Shown piece by piece: positions 5,976 to 13,389 of a stretch of DNA of 17,795 nt (its first letter is position 1; each line of letters begins with the position of its first letter). The notes beneath the pieces are model-generated. The model searched no databases. It saw only the letters and a program-made list of their open reading frames with translations, and was not told the origin of the DNA. The DNA is from Archangium sp. (GTDB lineage Bacteria; Myxococcota; Myxococcia; Myxococcales; Myxococcaceae). The position numbers and the translations under genes were made by a program. The DNA is taken from positions 1 through 17,795 of the forward strand of contig JAEUJR010000236.1 of NCBI GenBank assembly GCA_016793585.1, in the 5' to 3' direction.

Positions 5976-8054
5976 GTGAATTCGACACTTGGGTATGGGC
6001 TGGTGCTGGCCGGGCTTGGCTTCGCCGCGTTCGCGGCGGTGGTCGGTCTGGTCACTGGCATGACACGACGCGAGAGTGCGCTGCCGTGGGTGCAGCGCGC
6101 CATCTACGGCTTCGCGGCCTCGATGATCCTCTCGAACGTGGTGATGGTGAAGGCGCTGCTCGAGCACGACTTCTCGGTGAAGTACGTCTCGCAGGTCGGC
6201 AGCCGCGCCACGCCGACGATCTTCACCATCGTCTCGTTGTGGAGCGCGCTCGAGGGCTCGATTCTCTTCTGGGGCGCGATCATGGGGGCGTACCTGCTGG
6301 CCTTCGCGCTCACGTACCGCAACGAGCACGGGCGCTACATGCAGCTCTCGCTCGGCGTGATGGCGGCGGTGGCGACGTTCTTCGCGTTTCTCATCGCGGG
6401 GCCGGCAAACCCCTGGGGCCACGTCGCGAACCCGCTCTCTGACGGCCCGGGCCCGAACCCGCTGCTGCAGAACCCCGTGCTGATGATCATTCACCCGCCG
6501 ATGCTGTACCTCGGGTACGTCGGCATGACGGTGCCCTTCGGCATCGCAGCCGGAGCGCTGCTGCGTGGCGAGCTCGGCGACGCGTGGCTGGTGCCCCTGC
6601 GAAAGTGGACGCTGGTGCCCTGGCTGTTCCTCTCGATCGGCATCATCCTCGGCTCGTGGTGGGCGTACGCGGTGCTCGGCTGGGGCGGCTACTGGGCGTG
6701 GGACCCCGTCGAGAACGCGTCGTTCATGCCGTGGCTGACGTCGACGGCGTTCATGCACTCGACGATGGTGCTCGAGCGCAAGAAGTCACTGAAGCTGTGG
6801 ACGATCGCCCTCGCCCTCGGCAGCTTCGTGCTCACCGTCATCGGCACCTTCATGACGCGTTCGGGTGTCTTCAACTCGGTGCACGCCTTCACGCAGTCTG
6901 ACATCGGCCCCACGTTCCTCGTGTTCATCGCCATCGTGCTGGTGTTCAGCGTGCTGCTGCTCACCTTCCGCGGGCACCTGCTCATCGCCGAGAGCCACCT
7001 CGAGACCGTCATCTCGCGCGAGGGCTCGATTCTGGTGAACAACCTCGTCTTCGTGGCGCTCACGTTCACGGTGCTGCTGGGCACCCTCTTCCCGCTCGTC
7101 ACCGAGGCGCTGCAGCAGAAGAAGATCAGCGTCGGTGAGCCCTACTTCAACACCATGGCGCTGCCGCTCGGGCTGTTGATGCTCTTCCTCATGGGCGTCG
7201 GGCCGATGCTGCCGTGGGGCAAGGCCGACCCGAAGGTGCTGCGGCAGCAGTTCTTCATTCCCAGCGCGATCGGCCTCGCGACGATGCCGCCCGTGCTGCT
7301 GTGGCGCTACTCGTGGTGGGAGCCCTTCACCGGCGTCGAGAAGACGTTCGGCGCGTTCCTCTCGCAGTTCCGCGGCGGCGACTGGATGGCGATGGTCACC
7401 TTCGGGGTGGGCGCCTTCGTGACGGTGGTGACGCTGCGCGAGATGTTCCTGCCCGCGCAGCAGCGCATGGCGGAATCGAAGGAGTCGTTCTTCACGGCCT
7501 TCGTCTCGTCGGCCAGCCGCGCGCGCCGCCGCTTCGGTGGCTATGTGGTGCACCTCGGCATCGTGGCCATCGTCATCGCGATCGCGGCCTCGTCTGCCTA
7601 CAAGGTCGCGGCCGAGAAGACCGTGCGCGCCGGAGACACGCTGAAGGTCGGCCAGTACACGGTGCGCTTCGACAAGCTCTCGCAGGGCAAAGAGCCGCAC
7701 CGCGACTGGATCGCGGCCGACCTCACCATCATCGGGCCCGACGGCGCCGAGTGGAGGCACTCGGGCATCGATGCGCCGCGCATGAACTACTACGAGCGCT
7801 CGAACGACCCCATCGGCTCGCCGCTGGTGCAGGAGATGGTGTGGCGCGACATCTACGTGTCGCTGCGAACCTTCGACTCGAAGAACCAGACCGCGACCTT
7901 CAACGCCTGGGTGTTCCCGCTCGTGGGGTGGATCTGGTACGCGATTCCGCTGCTGGTGATCGGTACGCTGATCGCGCTCTGGCCGCAGCGAAAGTCGATC
8001 GCTGCCGTGAAGCCCGAGACCGCGCCCTCGAACGCCGCCACGGGGACGACATGA
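5976..8054 (+). CDS. ccmF: Cytochrome c haem lyase subunit CcmF (692 aa)
   Basis: A large polytopic inner-membrane protein of the CcmF/NrfE family, which receives haem from CcmE and ligates it to apocytochrome c with CcmH. The tryptophan-rich WWD signature is at residues 226-254 (G-S-W-W-A-Y ... W-G-G-Y-W-A-W-D-P-V-E-N ... P-W-L), and about 14 hydrophobic segments span the protein, with a periplasmic C-terminal domain before the last helix. Conserved His residues before and after the WWD block (in the I-H-P-P-M-L-Y and F-M-H-S-T-M segments) fit haem-ligand positions. I chose the GTG at 5976 because AAGG lies just upstream and the frame upstream of it is antisense to other genes. The length is near the family's ~650 aa. 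Its stop overlaps the next start (ATGA). Confidence 0.95.
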   Translation: MNSTLGYGLVLAGLGFAAFAAVVGLVTGMTRRESALPWVQRAIYGFAASMILSNVVMVKALLEHDFSVKYVSQVGSRATPTIFTIVSLWSALEGSILFWGAIMGAYLLAFALTYRNEHGRYMQLSLGVMAAVATFFAFLIAGPANPWGHVANPLSDGPGPNPLLQNPVLMIIHPPMLYLGYVGMTVPFGIAAGALLRGELGDAWLVPLRKWTLVPWLFLSIGIILGSWWAYAVLGWGGYWAWDPVENASFMPWLTSTAFMHSTMVLERKKSLKLWTIALALGSFVLTVIGTFMTRSGVFNSVHAFTQSDIGPTFLVFIAIVLVFSVLLLTFRGHLLIAESHLETVISREGSILVNNLVFVALTFTVLLGTLFPLVTEALQQKKISVGEPYFNTMALPLGLLMLFLMGVGPMLPWGKADPKVLRQQFFIPSAIGLATMPPVLLWRYSWWEPFTGVEKTFGAFLSQFRGGDWMAMVTFGVGAFVTVVTLREMFLPAQQRMAESKESFFTAFVSSASRARRRFGGYVVHLGIVAIVIAIAASSAYKVAAEKTVRAGDTLKVGQYTVRFDKLSQGKEPHRDWIAADLTIIGPDGAEWRHSGIDAPRMNYYERSNDPIGSPLVQEMVWRDIYVSLRTFDSKNQTATFNAWVFPLVGWIWYAIPLLVIGTLIALWPQRKSIAAVKPETAPSNAATGTT

Positions 8055-8572
8055 AGAAGGCAGGCCCCGTCATCGCGTTGGCCGTCATCGGCCTGCTCAT
8101 CTTCGTGCTGTTCAAGGCCTTCGGCACCGACCCGCACGAGGTGCCGTTTCTGCTCTCGGGCAAGAAGGCGCCGAACTTCAAGATCAAGCGGCTCGACACC
8201 GATCAGGAGGTCACGCTCGAGCAGTTCAAGGGCCGGCCCATCGTGCTCAACTTCTGGGCGACGTGGTGTGGCCCCTGCAAGATGGAGCACCCGGTGCTCG
8301 AGTACGCGTGGCGCAAGTACGAGAAAGACGCCGTGTTCCTCGGCATCGTGTTCGAAGACACCGAGGCGAACACCAAGCGCTTCCTGCAGGAGAACGGCTT
8401 CACCTTCCCCCAGCTGTTCGACCCCAAGTCGACGGTGGCGGTGGACTTCGGCGTGTCGGGCGTGCCCGAGACGTACTTCATCACGCGTGACGGGGTCATT
8501 CAGGGCAAGGTGGCTGCGCCCTTCACCGACCCGATGCAGATCGACTTGCGCATGCGGGGGATTCTCAAGTGA
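8051..8572 (+). CDS. ccmG: CcmG/DsbE/ResA-like thiol-disulfide oxidoreductase (173 aa)
   Basis: A membrane-anchored periplasmic thioredoxin. One uncleaved N-terminal helix (~6-24) precedes a thioredoxin fold with W-C-G-P-C (Cys73, Cys76) inside N-F-W-A-T-W-C-G-P-C, and a cis-Pro in G-V-P-E-T (P139). The family keeps the CxxCH cysteines of apocytochromes, or the CcmH cysteines, reduced for haem ligation. The AhpC/TSA-like N-terminal part and length (173 aa) fit ResA/CcmG. Its ATG overlaps the ccmF stop by 4 nt and its own stop overlaps the ccmH GTG. ccmG and resA cannot be told apart by sequence alone; operon context favours a maturation role either way. Confidence 0.92.
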   Translation: MKKAGPVIALAVIGLLIFVLFKAFGTDPHEVPFLLSGKKAPNFKIKRLDTDQEVTLEQFKGRPIVLNFWATWCGPCKMEHPVLEYAWRKYEKDAVFLGIVFEDTEANTKRFLQENGFTFPQLFDPKSTVAVDFGVSGVPETYFITRDGVIQGKVAAPFTDPMQIDLRMRGILK

Positions 8573-9063
8573 CGGCGCTCGCTCTCGTCCTCTCGTTGGC
8601 GTTGGGTCAGGGCTACGCCCCGCAGCGGCAGGGGCTCGACCCGCTCGAGGCAGAAAAAGAAGCGCGCGTGATGCGGCTGGGAAAACAGCTGCGCTGCGCC
8701 GTGTGCCAGGGCGTCTCCATCGCCGACTCTCCGGCCTCGATGGCCCGCGCGCAGCTCGACAAGGTGCGCGAGCTCGTCTCGGAGGGCAAGAGCGACCAGG
8801 AGATCTACGACTACTTCATCGAGCGCTACGGTGAGTGGGTGCTGCTGCAGCCGACGACGGGCGGGCTCAACTCGGTGCTGTGGCTCGGGCCGGTCGCGTT
8901 GCTCGGCATCGGGCTCGTCGTCATCGTGCTGCAGTCGAAGAAGAAACGCGCCGTGGCTCCCGAGGCCGCGAGCGCGGCCTCCGTTCCCGAAGGTGCTGCG
9001 GCGCCTGCTCCCTCGACCGAAGACGCCCTGCTCGCGCAGGTGCGCGCTGACCTGGAGAAGTGA
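8569..9063 (+). CDS. ccmH: Cytochrome c maturation protein CcmH (164 aa)
   Basis: A signal/anchor-like N-terminus is followed by the CcmH (CcmH/CycL/NrfF) motif L-R-C-A-V-C-Q (Cys43, Cys46), the helical D-x-x-A-x-M-A-R-A-Q-L-D segment and the Y-D-Y-F-I-E-R-Y-G-E-W-V-L-L-Q-P block. A transmembrane helix at ~102-122 is followed by a Lys/Arg cluster and an Ala/Pro-rich cytoplasmic tail. CcmH holds the apocytochrome as a mixed disulfide and works with CcmF. It starts at GTG 8569, overlapping the ccmG stop (GTGA). The tail (~residues 128-164) is longer than in minimal CcmH proteins and low in complexity. Confidence 0.93.
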   Translation: MTALALVLSLALGQGYAPQRQGLDPLEAEKEARVMRLGKQLRCAVCQGVSIADSPASMARAQLDKVRELVSEGKSDQEIYDYFIERYGEWVLLQPTTGGLNSVLWLGPVALLGIGLVVIVLQSKKKRAVAPEAASAASVPEGAAAPAPSTEDALLAQVRADLEK

Positions 9064-10028
9064 TGGCTGCCCCCGAGACGAACTGGCTGCCTGGCATTCT
9101 GGTGACCGCTGCGGGTGTCGTCGGCTCGCTGGCCTTCCTGTTCCTCGCCAGGCGTGGCGGCCCCGAGAAGGACTCGGCCCCGCCCGATGACTTGAACGCG
9201 CGCTACCAGACGGTGATCGGCGAGCTCAAGGAGCACACCGCCAACAAGCACCTGCTGCCCGCTGACTCGTGGGAAACCGAGAAGAAGCGGCTCGAGGCGC
9301 TGGCGGTGTCGTTGCTCAAGCAGCGCGACGCGCACAAACACGAGGCGCTCAAGGCCGAGGCGCGCGCCGAGCGAAAGGCGCAGGCCGCCGCGAAAGAGAC
9401 GGGCCTGCTGGCGACGAACCCGCAGCTCAAGGGCGCGCTGCTCGGTGGCGCGGTGGTGCTCTTCTTCGCCGTGCTGTGGATCTCGCTGAACGAGGCGACG
9501 AAGCCTCGCGCTGACGGCATGGAGGCCACGGGCATGATGGCGGGAGGCCAGCAGATGCCGCCGCAGGAGCCCCAGGAGCCGCAGCAGGACATGCGCCTCG
9601 AGTCGCTGCTGGCCGCCGTGCAGAAGTCGCCTGACGACATCGACGCGCTCGCCGAGGCGGGCCTGTACCTCATCAGCAAGCAGGGCTTTCAAGAGGCACG
9701 CCCGTTCATTCAGCGCGCGTCGATGCTCGACCCGTTTCACGTGAAGACGCGCGTCTGCCGGGCGATCATGCTCGCCGTCGACGGCGACGTGACGGGCTCG
9801 CTGGGTGAGCTCGAGCGGCTCGCTGCGCTCTACCCTGACGCGTACGCGGGCAACCTGTACGCGGGCATGCTGTCGATGGATCAGAACGACCCCGGCCGCG
9901 CGGTGAAGAACTTCGAGGCCTACGTCGGTGCGGCGCCGCCCGACGAGGTGCCGCCGATGATGCGGGGCGCGATCGCGCAGATCAAACAGCAGCTCGCGTC
10001 GGGCATGCCTCCGCAGCCGCAGCAGTGA
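9063..10028 (+). CDS. ccmI: CcmI/CycH-like TPR membrane protein (321 aa)
   Basis: The N-terminal helix (~9-29) is followed by a cytoplasmic L-K-E-H-like coiled region with many Lys/Glu/Ala, a second helix (~124-142), a Met/Gln/Pro-rich linker (Q-Q-M-P-P-Q-E-P-Q-E-P-Q) and a periplasmic TPR-like domain (~155-310). Two membrane helices, a leucine-zipper-like loop and a C-terminal TPR domain is the CcmI plan; CcmI chaperones apocytochrome to CcmFH. Either the ATG at 9063 (TGATG overlap with ccmH) or the GTG at 9060 could start it; I prefer the ATG. The last codons abut the convergent GST stop with no space. The sequence is divergent, so the CcmI call rests mostly on architecture and position. 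Confidence 0.8.
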   Translation: MAAPETNWLPGILVTAAGVVGSLAFLFLARRGGPEKDSAPPDDLNARYQTVIGELKEHTANKHLLPADSWETEKKRLEALAVSLLKQRDAHKHEALKAEARAERKAQAAAKETGLLATNPQLKGALLGGAVVLFFAVLWISLNEATKPRADGMEATGMMAGGQQMPPQEPQEPQQDMRLESLLAAVQKSPDDIDALAEAGLYLISKQGFQEARPFIQRASMLDPFHVKTRVCRAIMLAVDGDVTGSLGELERLAALYPDAYAGNLYAGMLSMDQNDPGRAVKNFEAYVGAAPPDEVPPMMRGAIAQIKQQLASGMPPQPQQ

Positions 10029-10568
10029 TCAGTACGTGACCGCGCGCCTGATGGCCGGGCGCTCGACCTGTCGGCGCAGGTACGGCAGCAGGCCGGGCCG
10101 GGCCTCCAGCAGCTTCAGCGTGTTCGCCAGGTGCAGAATCGACGCGAGCACCACGTCGGCCGCCGTGAACGAGTCGCCGACCACGAAGCTGCGCGAACGA
10201 ACACGCGCTTCGATCACTTCGAGCACCACCTGCAGGCGCGCCTGATCGACCTGCGATCCCCTGAAGGCGTCGAGCACCAACGGCTCGAGGTGGGTCTCGG
10301 CGAAGAGCAGCCACTGCAGGTATGGGCCGCGATCAGGCGAGTCGAGGGCCGGCGCCAGCTTCTTCTCGGGGAAACGGTCGGCCAGGTACAGACACATGGC
10401 CGGTGACTCGAAGAGCGTGACGTCGCCATCGACGAGCACGGGCACCTCACCGAGGGGGTGGAGCGGGTTTGGCCCGTCGGTCTTCACGAGCTCGTAGGGA
10501 ACTTCGAGTTCCTCCAGAATCCACCGGGGGCGAACGGCGCGGGTGCGGGGCGCTGCATGGAGTTTCAT
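10029..10568 (-). CDS. Small glutathione S-transferase family protein (179 aa)
   Basis: The N-terminal thioredoxin-like half starts with M-K-L-H-A-A-P-R-T-R-A-V-R, followed by W-I-L-E-E-L-E-V-P-Y-E-L, the cis-Pro segment G-E-V-P-V-L-V-D-G and the glutathione gamma-glutamyl-binding E-S-P-A motif. A helical C-terminal half contains a family-like F-x-x-A-D-V-V-L-A segment. At 179 aa it is a little short for the ~200-220 aa family. The usual catalytic Ser/Tyr position reads T-R or A, so the activating residue is not obvious. AAGGTG precedes the ATG at 5-nt spacing. It is divergent from a LysR regulator with dyads between them, so LysR control is likely. Its substrate cannot be inferred. Confidence 0.9.
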   Translation of the reverse strand: MKLHAAPRTRAVRPRWILEELEVPYELVKTDGPNPLHPLGEVPVLVDGDVTLFESPAMCLYLADRFPEKKLAPALDSPDRGPYLQWLLFAETHLEPLVLDAFRGSQVDQARLQVVLEVIEARVRSRSFVVGDSFTAADVVLASILHLANTLKLLEARPGLLPYLRRQVERPAIRRAVTY

Positions 10569-10594
10569 GAGCCCACCTTGAGGCCGCGAAGTCG

Positions 10595-10642
10595 ACCTGA
10601 CAATGCGGTGGCTCTCGAACTCTTTGTCAGGTTATTCCTGAC
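10595..10642. promoter_or_regulatory. LysR-type operator cluster between the GST and LysR genes
   Basis: Three copies of one half-site occur in the 76-bp divergent gap: CCTGAC (10596-10601), GTCAGG (10626-10631) and CCTGAC (10637-10642). The first two extend to a perfect 9-bp inverted repeat, ACCTGACAA (10595-10603) and TTGTCAGGT (10624-10632). The last two form GTCAGG-TTATT-CCTGAC, a close dyad ending 2 nt before the LysR ATG. This layout, with a recognition site and an activation/autoregulation site, is typical of LysR regulation of a divergent target. Confidence 0.7.
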
Positions 10643-10644
10643 GC

Positions 10645-11514
10645 ATGATCTCGCCCGCCGACATGGTGCTGTTCGCCGCGATCGTTCGTGAAGGCAGCTT
10701 CAGCGAGGCGGCGCGCCGACAGGGCATCACGAAGCAGACCGCGAGCGAGCGCATCAAGAACCTCGAGACGCAGCTCGGCGTGCGGCTGCTGGAGCGAACG
10801 ACGCGGCGGTTGCGGGTGACGCAGATCGGCGCCACCTACTTCGACCGCTGCGCCACCATCGCCGCCGAGATCGACGAGGCGAACCACGAGGTGCAACGAC
10901 AACAAGCAGAGCCGGCCGGGCTGCTGCGACTCTCGTCACCGACGCTCTACGGCCGCCGCTACCTGGCCCCGGTCATCTCGAAGTTCCTCTCGCGCCACCC
11001 GCTCGTGCGCATCGAGCTGGTGCTCGCGAACCGGCGCGTCGACCTGCTCGAAGAGGGCATCGACGTGGCGATTCACCTGGGGCCCCTCGACGACTCGTCG
11101 CTGGTGTCGCGGTCACTCGGTGAAGGCCCGCTGTACTTCGTCGCGAGCCCCGGCTTCCTCGCGAAGCACGGCAAACCGAAGGCGACCGAGCTCGAGAAGA
11201 CCCGGTGCATCGGGTTGAGCCCGTTCGAGACGTGGCGGGTGGGCGACGTGAAGGCCCGTCTCGAGCCGGTGCTCATGGTGAACGACTACGAGGTGGCGTG
11301 CGACGCGGCGGTCGAGGGGGTTGGTGTGGCGCGGGTGCCAGCGCTCGTCTGCGCAGAGGCGGTGCGCGCCGGCAAGCTGAAGATGCTCTTCGGGCCGAAG
11401 CCCGCCATGATGCGAGCCATCTCGCTCGTCTACCCGAGCCGCCTGAACCTGCCGCCGAAGGTGCGGCTCTTCATCGACGCGATGGTCGCGCTCACCGAAC
11501 CGCGACGGCCTTGA
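10645..11514 (+). CDS. LysR-family transcriptional regulator (289 aa)
   Basis: The N-terminal winged helix-turn-helix is clear: F-x-x-I-V-R-E-G-S-F-S-E-A-A-R-R-Q-G-I-T-K-Q-T-A-S, then I-K-N-L-E-x-Q-L-G-V-R-L-L-E-R-T-T-R-R. The effector-binding domain follows (~residues 88-289), with P-L-V-R-I-E-L, G-I-D-V-A-I-H-L-G and V-G-V-A-R-V-P-A landmarks. The family forms tetramers that activate a divergent gene and usually repress themselves. No Shine-Dalgarno is seen before the ATG, and the nearest dyad ends at 10642, so the transcript may be leaderless or very short-leadered. The likely target is the adjacent GST gene. The effector is unknown. Its end overlaps the convergent vWA gene by 23 bp. Confidence 0.95.
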   Translation: MISPADMVLFAAIVREGSFSEAARRQGITKQTASERIKNLETQLGVRLLERTTRRLRVTQIGATYFDRCATIAAEIDEANHEVQRQQAEPAGLLRLSSPTLYGRRYLAPVISKFLSRHPLVRIELVLANRRVDLLEEGIDVAIHLGPLDDSSLVSRSLGEGPLYFVASPGFLAKHGKPKATELEKTRCIGLSPFETWRVGDVKARLEPVLMVNDYEVACDAAVEGVGVARVPALVCAEAVRAGKLKMLFGPKPAMMRAISLVYPSRLNLPPKVRLFIDAMVALTEPRRP

Positions 11515-13291
11515 GCACGGGCCGCGCCTTCTCGAGCAGCGACACGAACTCGGCCCGATCGGCGGCGGTGCCACGAGCGCTTCTCGCGATCTCCAGCATC
11601 GCGTCGAGGCTCCACCCGCGCGCGTGTTGGCTCTGACGGAACAGCTCGGCCGCCCCCACCACCGCCGTCGTGAACCGGAAGTCGTCTGACGCACCGTCGA
11701 AGCGACTCGAGAGCATCGACGCCGCGAAGGGGAACGCCGCCTCTGACGCTTCGGTGCCACGCGGCTTCTTCGCGCGCACCCGCACCGTGCACAGCTTGTC
11801 GCCAGCGCCGGGCTGCAGCTCGACCTCGTACATGGCGGTCACCGTGTGGCCCGAGCCGATCTCGCCCGCGTCGACCTTGTCGTTGCGGAAGTCGCGGTCG
11901 GCGATGTCGCGGTTCTCGTAGCCGATGAGGCGGTAGCGCTTCACCTGCGCGGCATCGAAGTCGACCTGCAGCTTCACGTCCTGCGCGAGCACCTCGAGCG
12001 TGCCGCCGAGCTCGGTCTGGAAGATGCGCTTCGCCTCGAACAACGAGTCGACGTAGTAGTGGTTGCCGTTACCCTTGTTGGCGAACTGCTCCATCACGTC
12101 GTCTTTGTAGTTGCCCATGCCGAAGCCGACGGTCGTGACGGTGACGCCCTCCTTCACGTGGCCGGCGATCAGCTTGAGGATCTCCTGCGGCCCCGTCGGC
12201 CCGACGTTCGCGTCGCCGTCGCTCAGGATCACCACGCGCGACACCGACTGCCCGTCGAGCACCTTCGTGGCCTGCTGGTACGCGAGCTCGATGCCACTCG
12301 CCATGGCCGTCGAGCCACCTGCGGTGAGCGACGCGATGGCCTCGTGAATCTGCGCCTTCTTCTCCATGCCGGTGTGCGGCAGGACGAGGCGAACGGCGCC
12401 CGCGTAGGTGACCAGCGCCACGGTGTCTCCGTCGTGCAGCGAGTCGACGAGCAACCGCAGCGCGCGCTGAGCCAGCGGCAGCTTGTCGGCCGACTGCATC
12501 GAGCCCGAGACGTCGACGAGGAAGGTGAGGTGCGCGGGTTTGCGCTCCGACATCGACAGCCGCTTGCCCTGCACGCCGACGCGCAGCAGGTGTCTGCCGG
12601 GCGAGAACGGAGACGGCGCGGCCTCCATCGTGACGCCGAGCGCGCCATCGACGGGCTGCGGGTACGAGTAGCGGAAGTAGTTCACGAACTCCTCCACGCG
12701 CACCGACTCGCTGGGCGGCAGGGAGCCCGAGAGGATCTTGCGGCGCGCCACCGTGTACGACGCGGTGTCGACGTCGGCTGCGAAGGTCGACAGGTGATCC
12801 TTCTCCGCCAGTGTCCACGCGTTCACGCCGTAGTCGCCGTACGACTCGGTCGAGTCGACCCGATCGCCCGTCGCCATCGCCAAGCCACTGCCGCCCTTCG
12901 CCGCGAGGCCACCAATCGCAACGCCCATCGAACGCCCGGCCCCACCCAACCCGAGGCCGCCAACGCCCGACACCGTGCCAATGGAGGCGCCGCGGAGTCC
13001 GACGCCCGCGGAGGTGCCAACCCCCGAGGCGCCACTGAGGGCGCCGGCGCCCTTCGTTCCTGCCCCGCGAGCGGCGAGCGCCTCGAGCAGGCCACTCTCG
13101 TTGATTCGCTTCGTCGGCTCGGAAGCGTTGGCCGTCGTCGCTCCCGTCGGGCTTTGGCCGGCAGCAACCTCGGCCTTCTTTTCCACCTTCTGCGCCATCA
13201 GCTTCTGGGTCGCAGGGCTCGCGACCGGTTCAGGGCGAGATGAGCTGGTGCAGGCACACAACGACGCCACCGCGAGCGCGGACAGACGCAT
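11492..13291 (-). CDS. YfbK-like von Willebrand factor A lipoprotein (599 aa)
   Basis: The N-terminus MRLSALAVASLCAC suggests a lipoprotein signal with Cys14 as the lipidated residue. A Lys/Ala/Thr-rich segment leads into a Gly/Ala/Ser-rich stretch (~76-138), then the YfbK-type block (F-A-A-D-V-D-T-A-S-Y-T, V-R-V-E-E-F-V-N-Y-F) and a vWA domain (~252-420) with an intact MIDAS metal site: D260-x-S262-x-S264, T328 in G-G-S-T and D358 in S-D-G-D. The C-terminal ~150 residues match the DUF3520-like region of this family. vWA domains with a complete MIDAS bind metal-coordinated protein partners. GGGAG precedes the ATG at 5-nt spacing. Its partner is unknown and no MoxR-type ATPase gene is adjacent. 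Confidence 0.9.
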   Translation of the reverse strand: MRLSALAVASLCACTSSSRPEPVASPATQKLMAQKVEKKAEVAAGQSPTGATTANASEPTKRINESGLLEALAARGAGTKGAGALSGASGVGTSAGVGLRGASIGTVSGVGGLGLGGAGRSMGVAIGGLAAKGGSGLAMATGDRVDSTESYGDYGVNAWTLAEKDHLSTFAADVDTASYTVARRKILSGSLPPSESVRVEEFVNYFRYSYPQPVDGALGVTMEAAPSPFSPGRHLLRVGVQGKRLSMSERKPAHLTFLVDVSGSMQSADKLPLAQRALRLLVDSLHDGDTVALVTYAGAVRLVLPHTGMEKKAQIHEAIASLTAGGSTAMASGIELAYQQATKVLDGQSVSRVVILSDGDANVGPTGPQEILKLIAGHVKEGVTVTTVGFGMGNYKDDVMEQFANKGNGNHYYVDSLFEAKRIFQTELGGTLEVLAQDVKLQVDFDAAQVKRYRLIGYENRDIADRDFRNDKVDAGEIGSGHTVTAMYEVELQPGAGDKLCTVRVRAKKPRGTEASEAAFPFAASMLSSRFDGASDDFRFTTAVVGAAELFRQSQHARGWSLDAMLEIARSARGTAADRAEFVSLLEKARPVLKAVAVR

Positions 13292-13352
13292 GAAGACTCC
13301 CAGGTGTGAGTGAGCCGCCCGTGAACCGAGCGCGCGTCGTCAGACACTGGGG

Positions 13353-13380
13353 CGAACCGAAGGTTCCTTCGTTCTGTTCG
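13353..13380 (-). terminator. Hairpin after the mosaic-lipoprotein operon
   Basis: CGAAC-CGAAGG (13353-13363) and CCTTCG-TTCT-GTTCG (13366-13380) pair into an interrupted 11-bp stem with a 4-nt bulge and a 2-nt centre, in the 98-bp gap after the lipoprotein stop at 13390. There is no T-run on the minus strand. It could be a Rho-assisted terminator or an RNA-stabilising hairpin; as DNA, CGAAGGTTCCTTCG is a 14-bp near-palindrome that could also bind a protein upstream of the vWA gene. Confidence 0.4.
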
Positions 13381-13389
13381 GGCCGGGCG

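Noticed and set aside
5778..6758. N-terminal extension of the TPR gene frame
   Set aside because: It is antisense to ccmF and to the divergent gap. The ATG at 5777 has a good ribosome binding site and opens a signal peptide.
6786..7760. Long Arg/His/Glu-rich open frame antisense to ccmF
   Set aside because: Typical shadow frame of a high-GC gene; ccmF on the other strand is unambiguous.
9060..9062. GTG start for ccmI three bases before the ATG
   Set aside because: Possible, but the ATG at 9063 in the TGATG junction is the stronger start; the difference is one residue.
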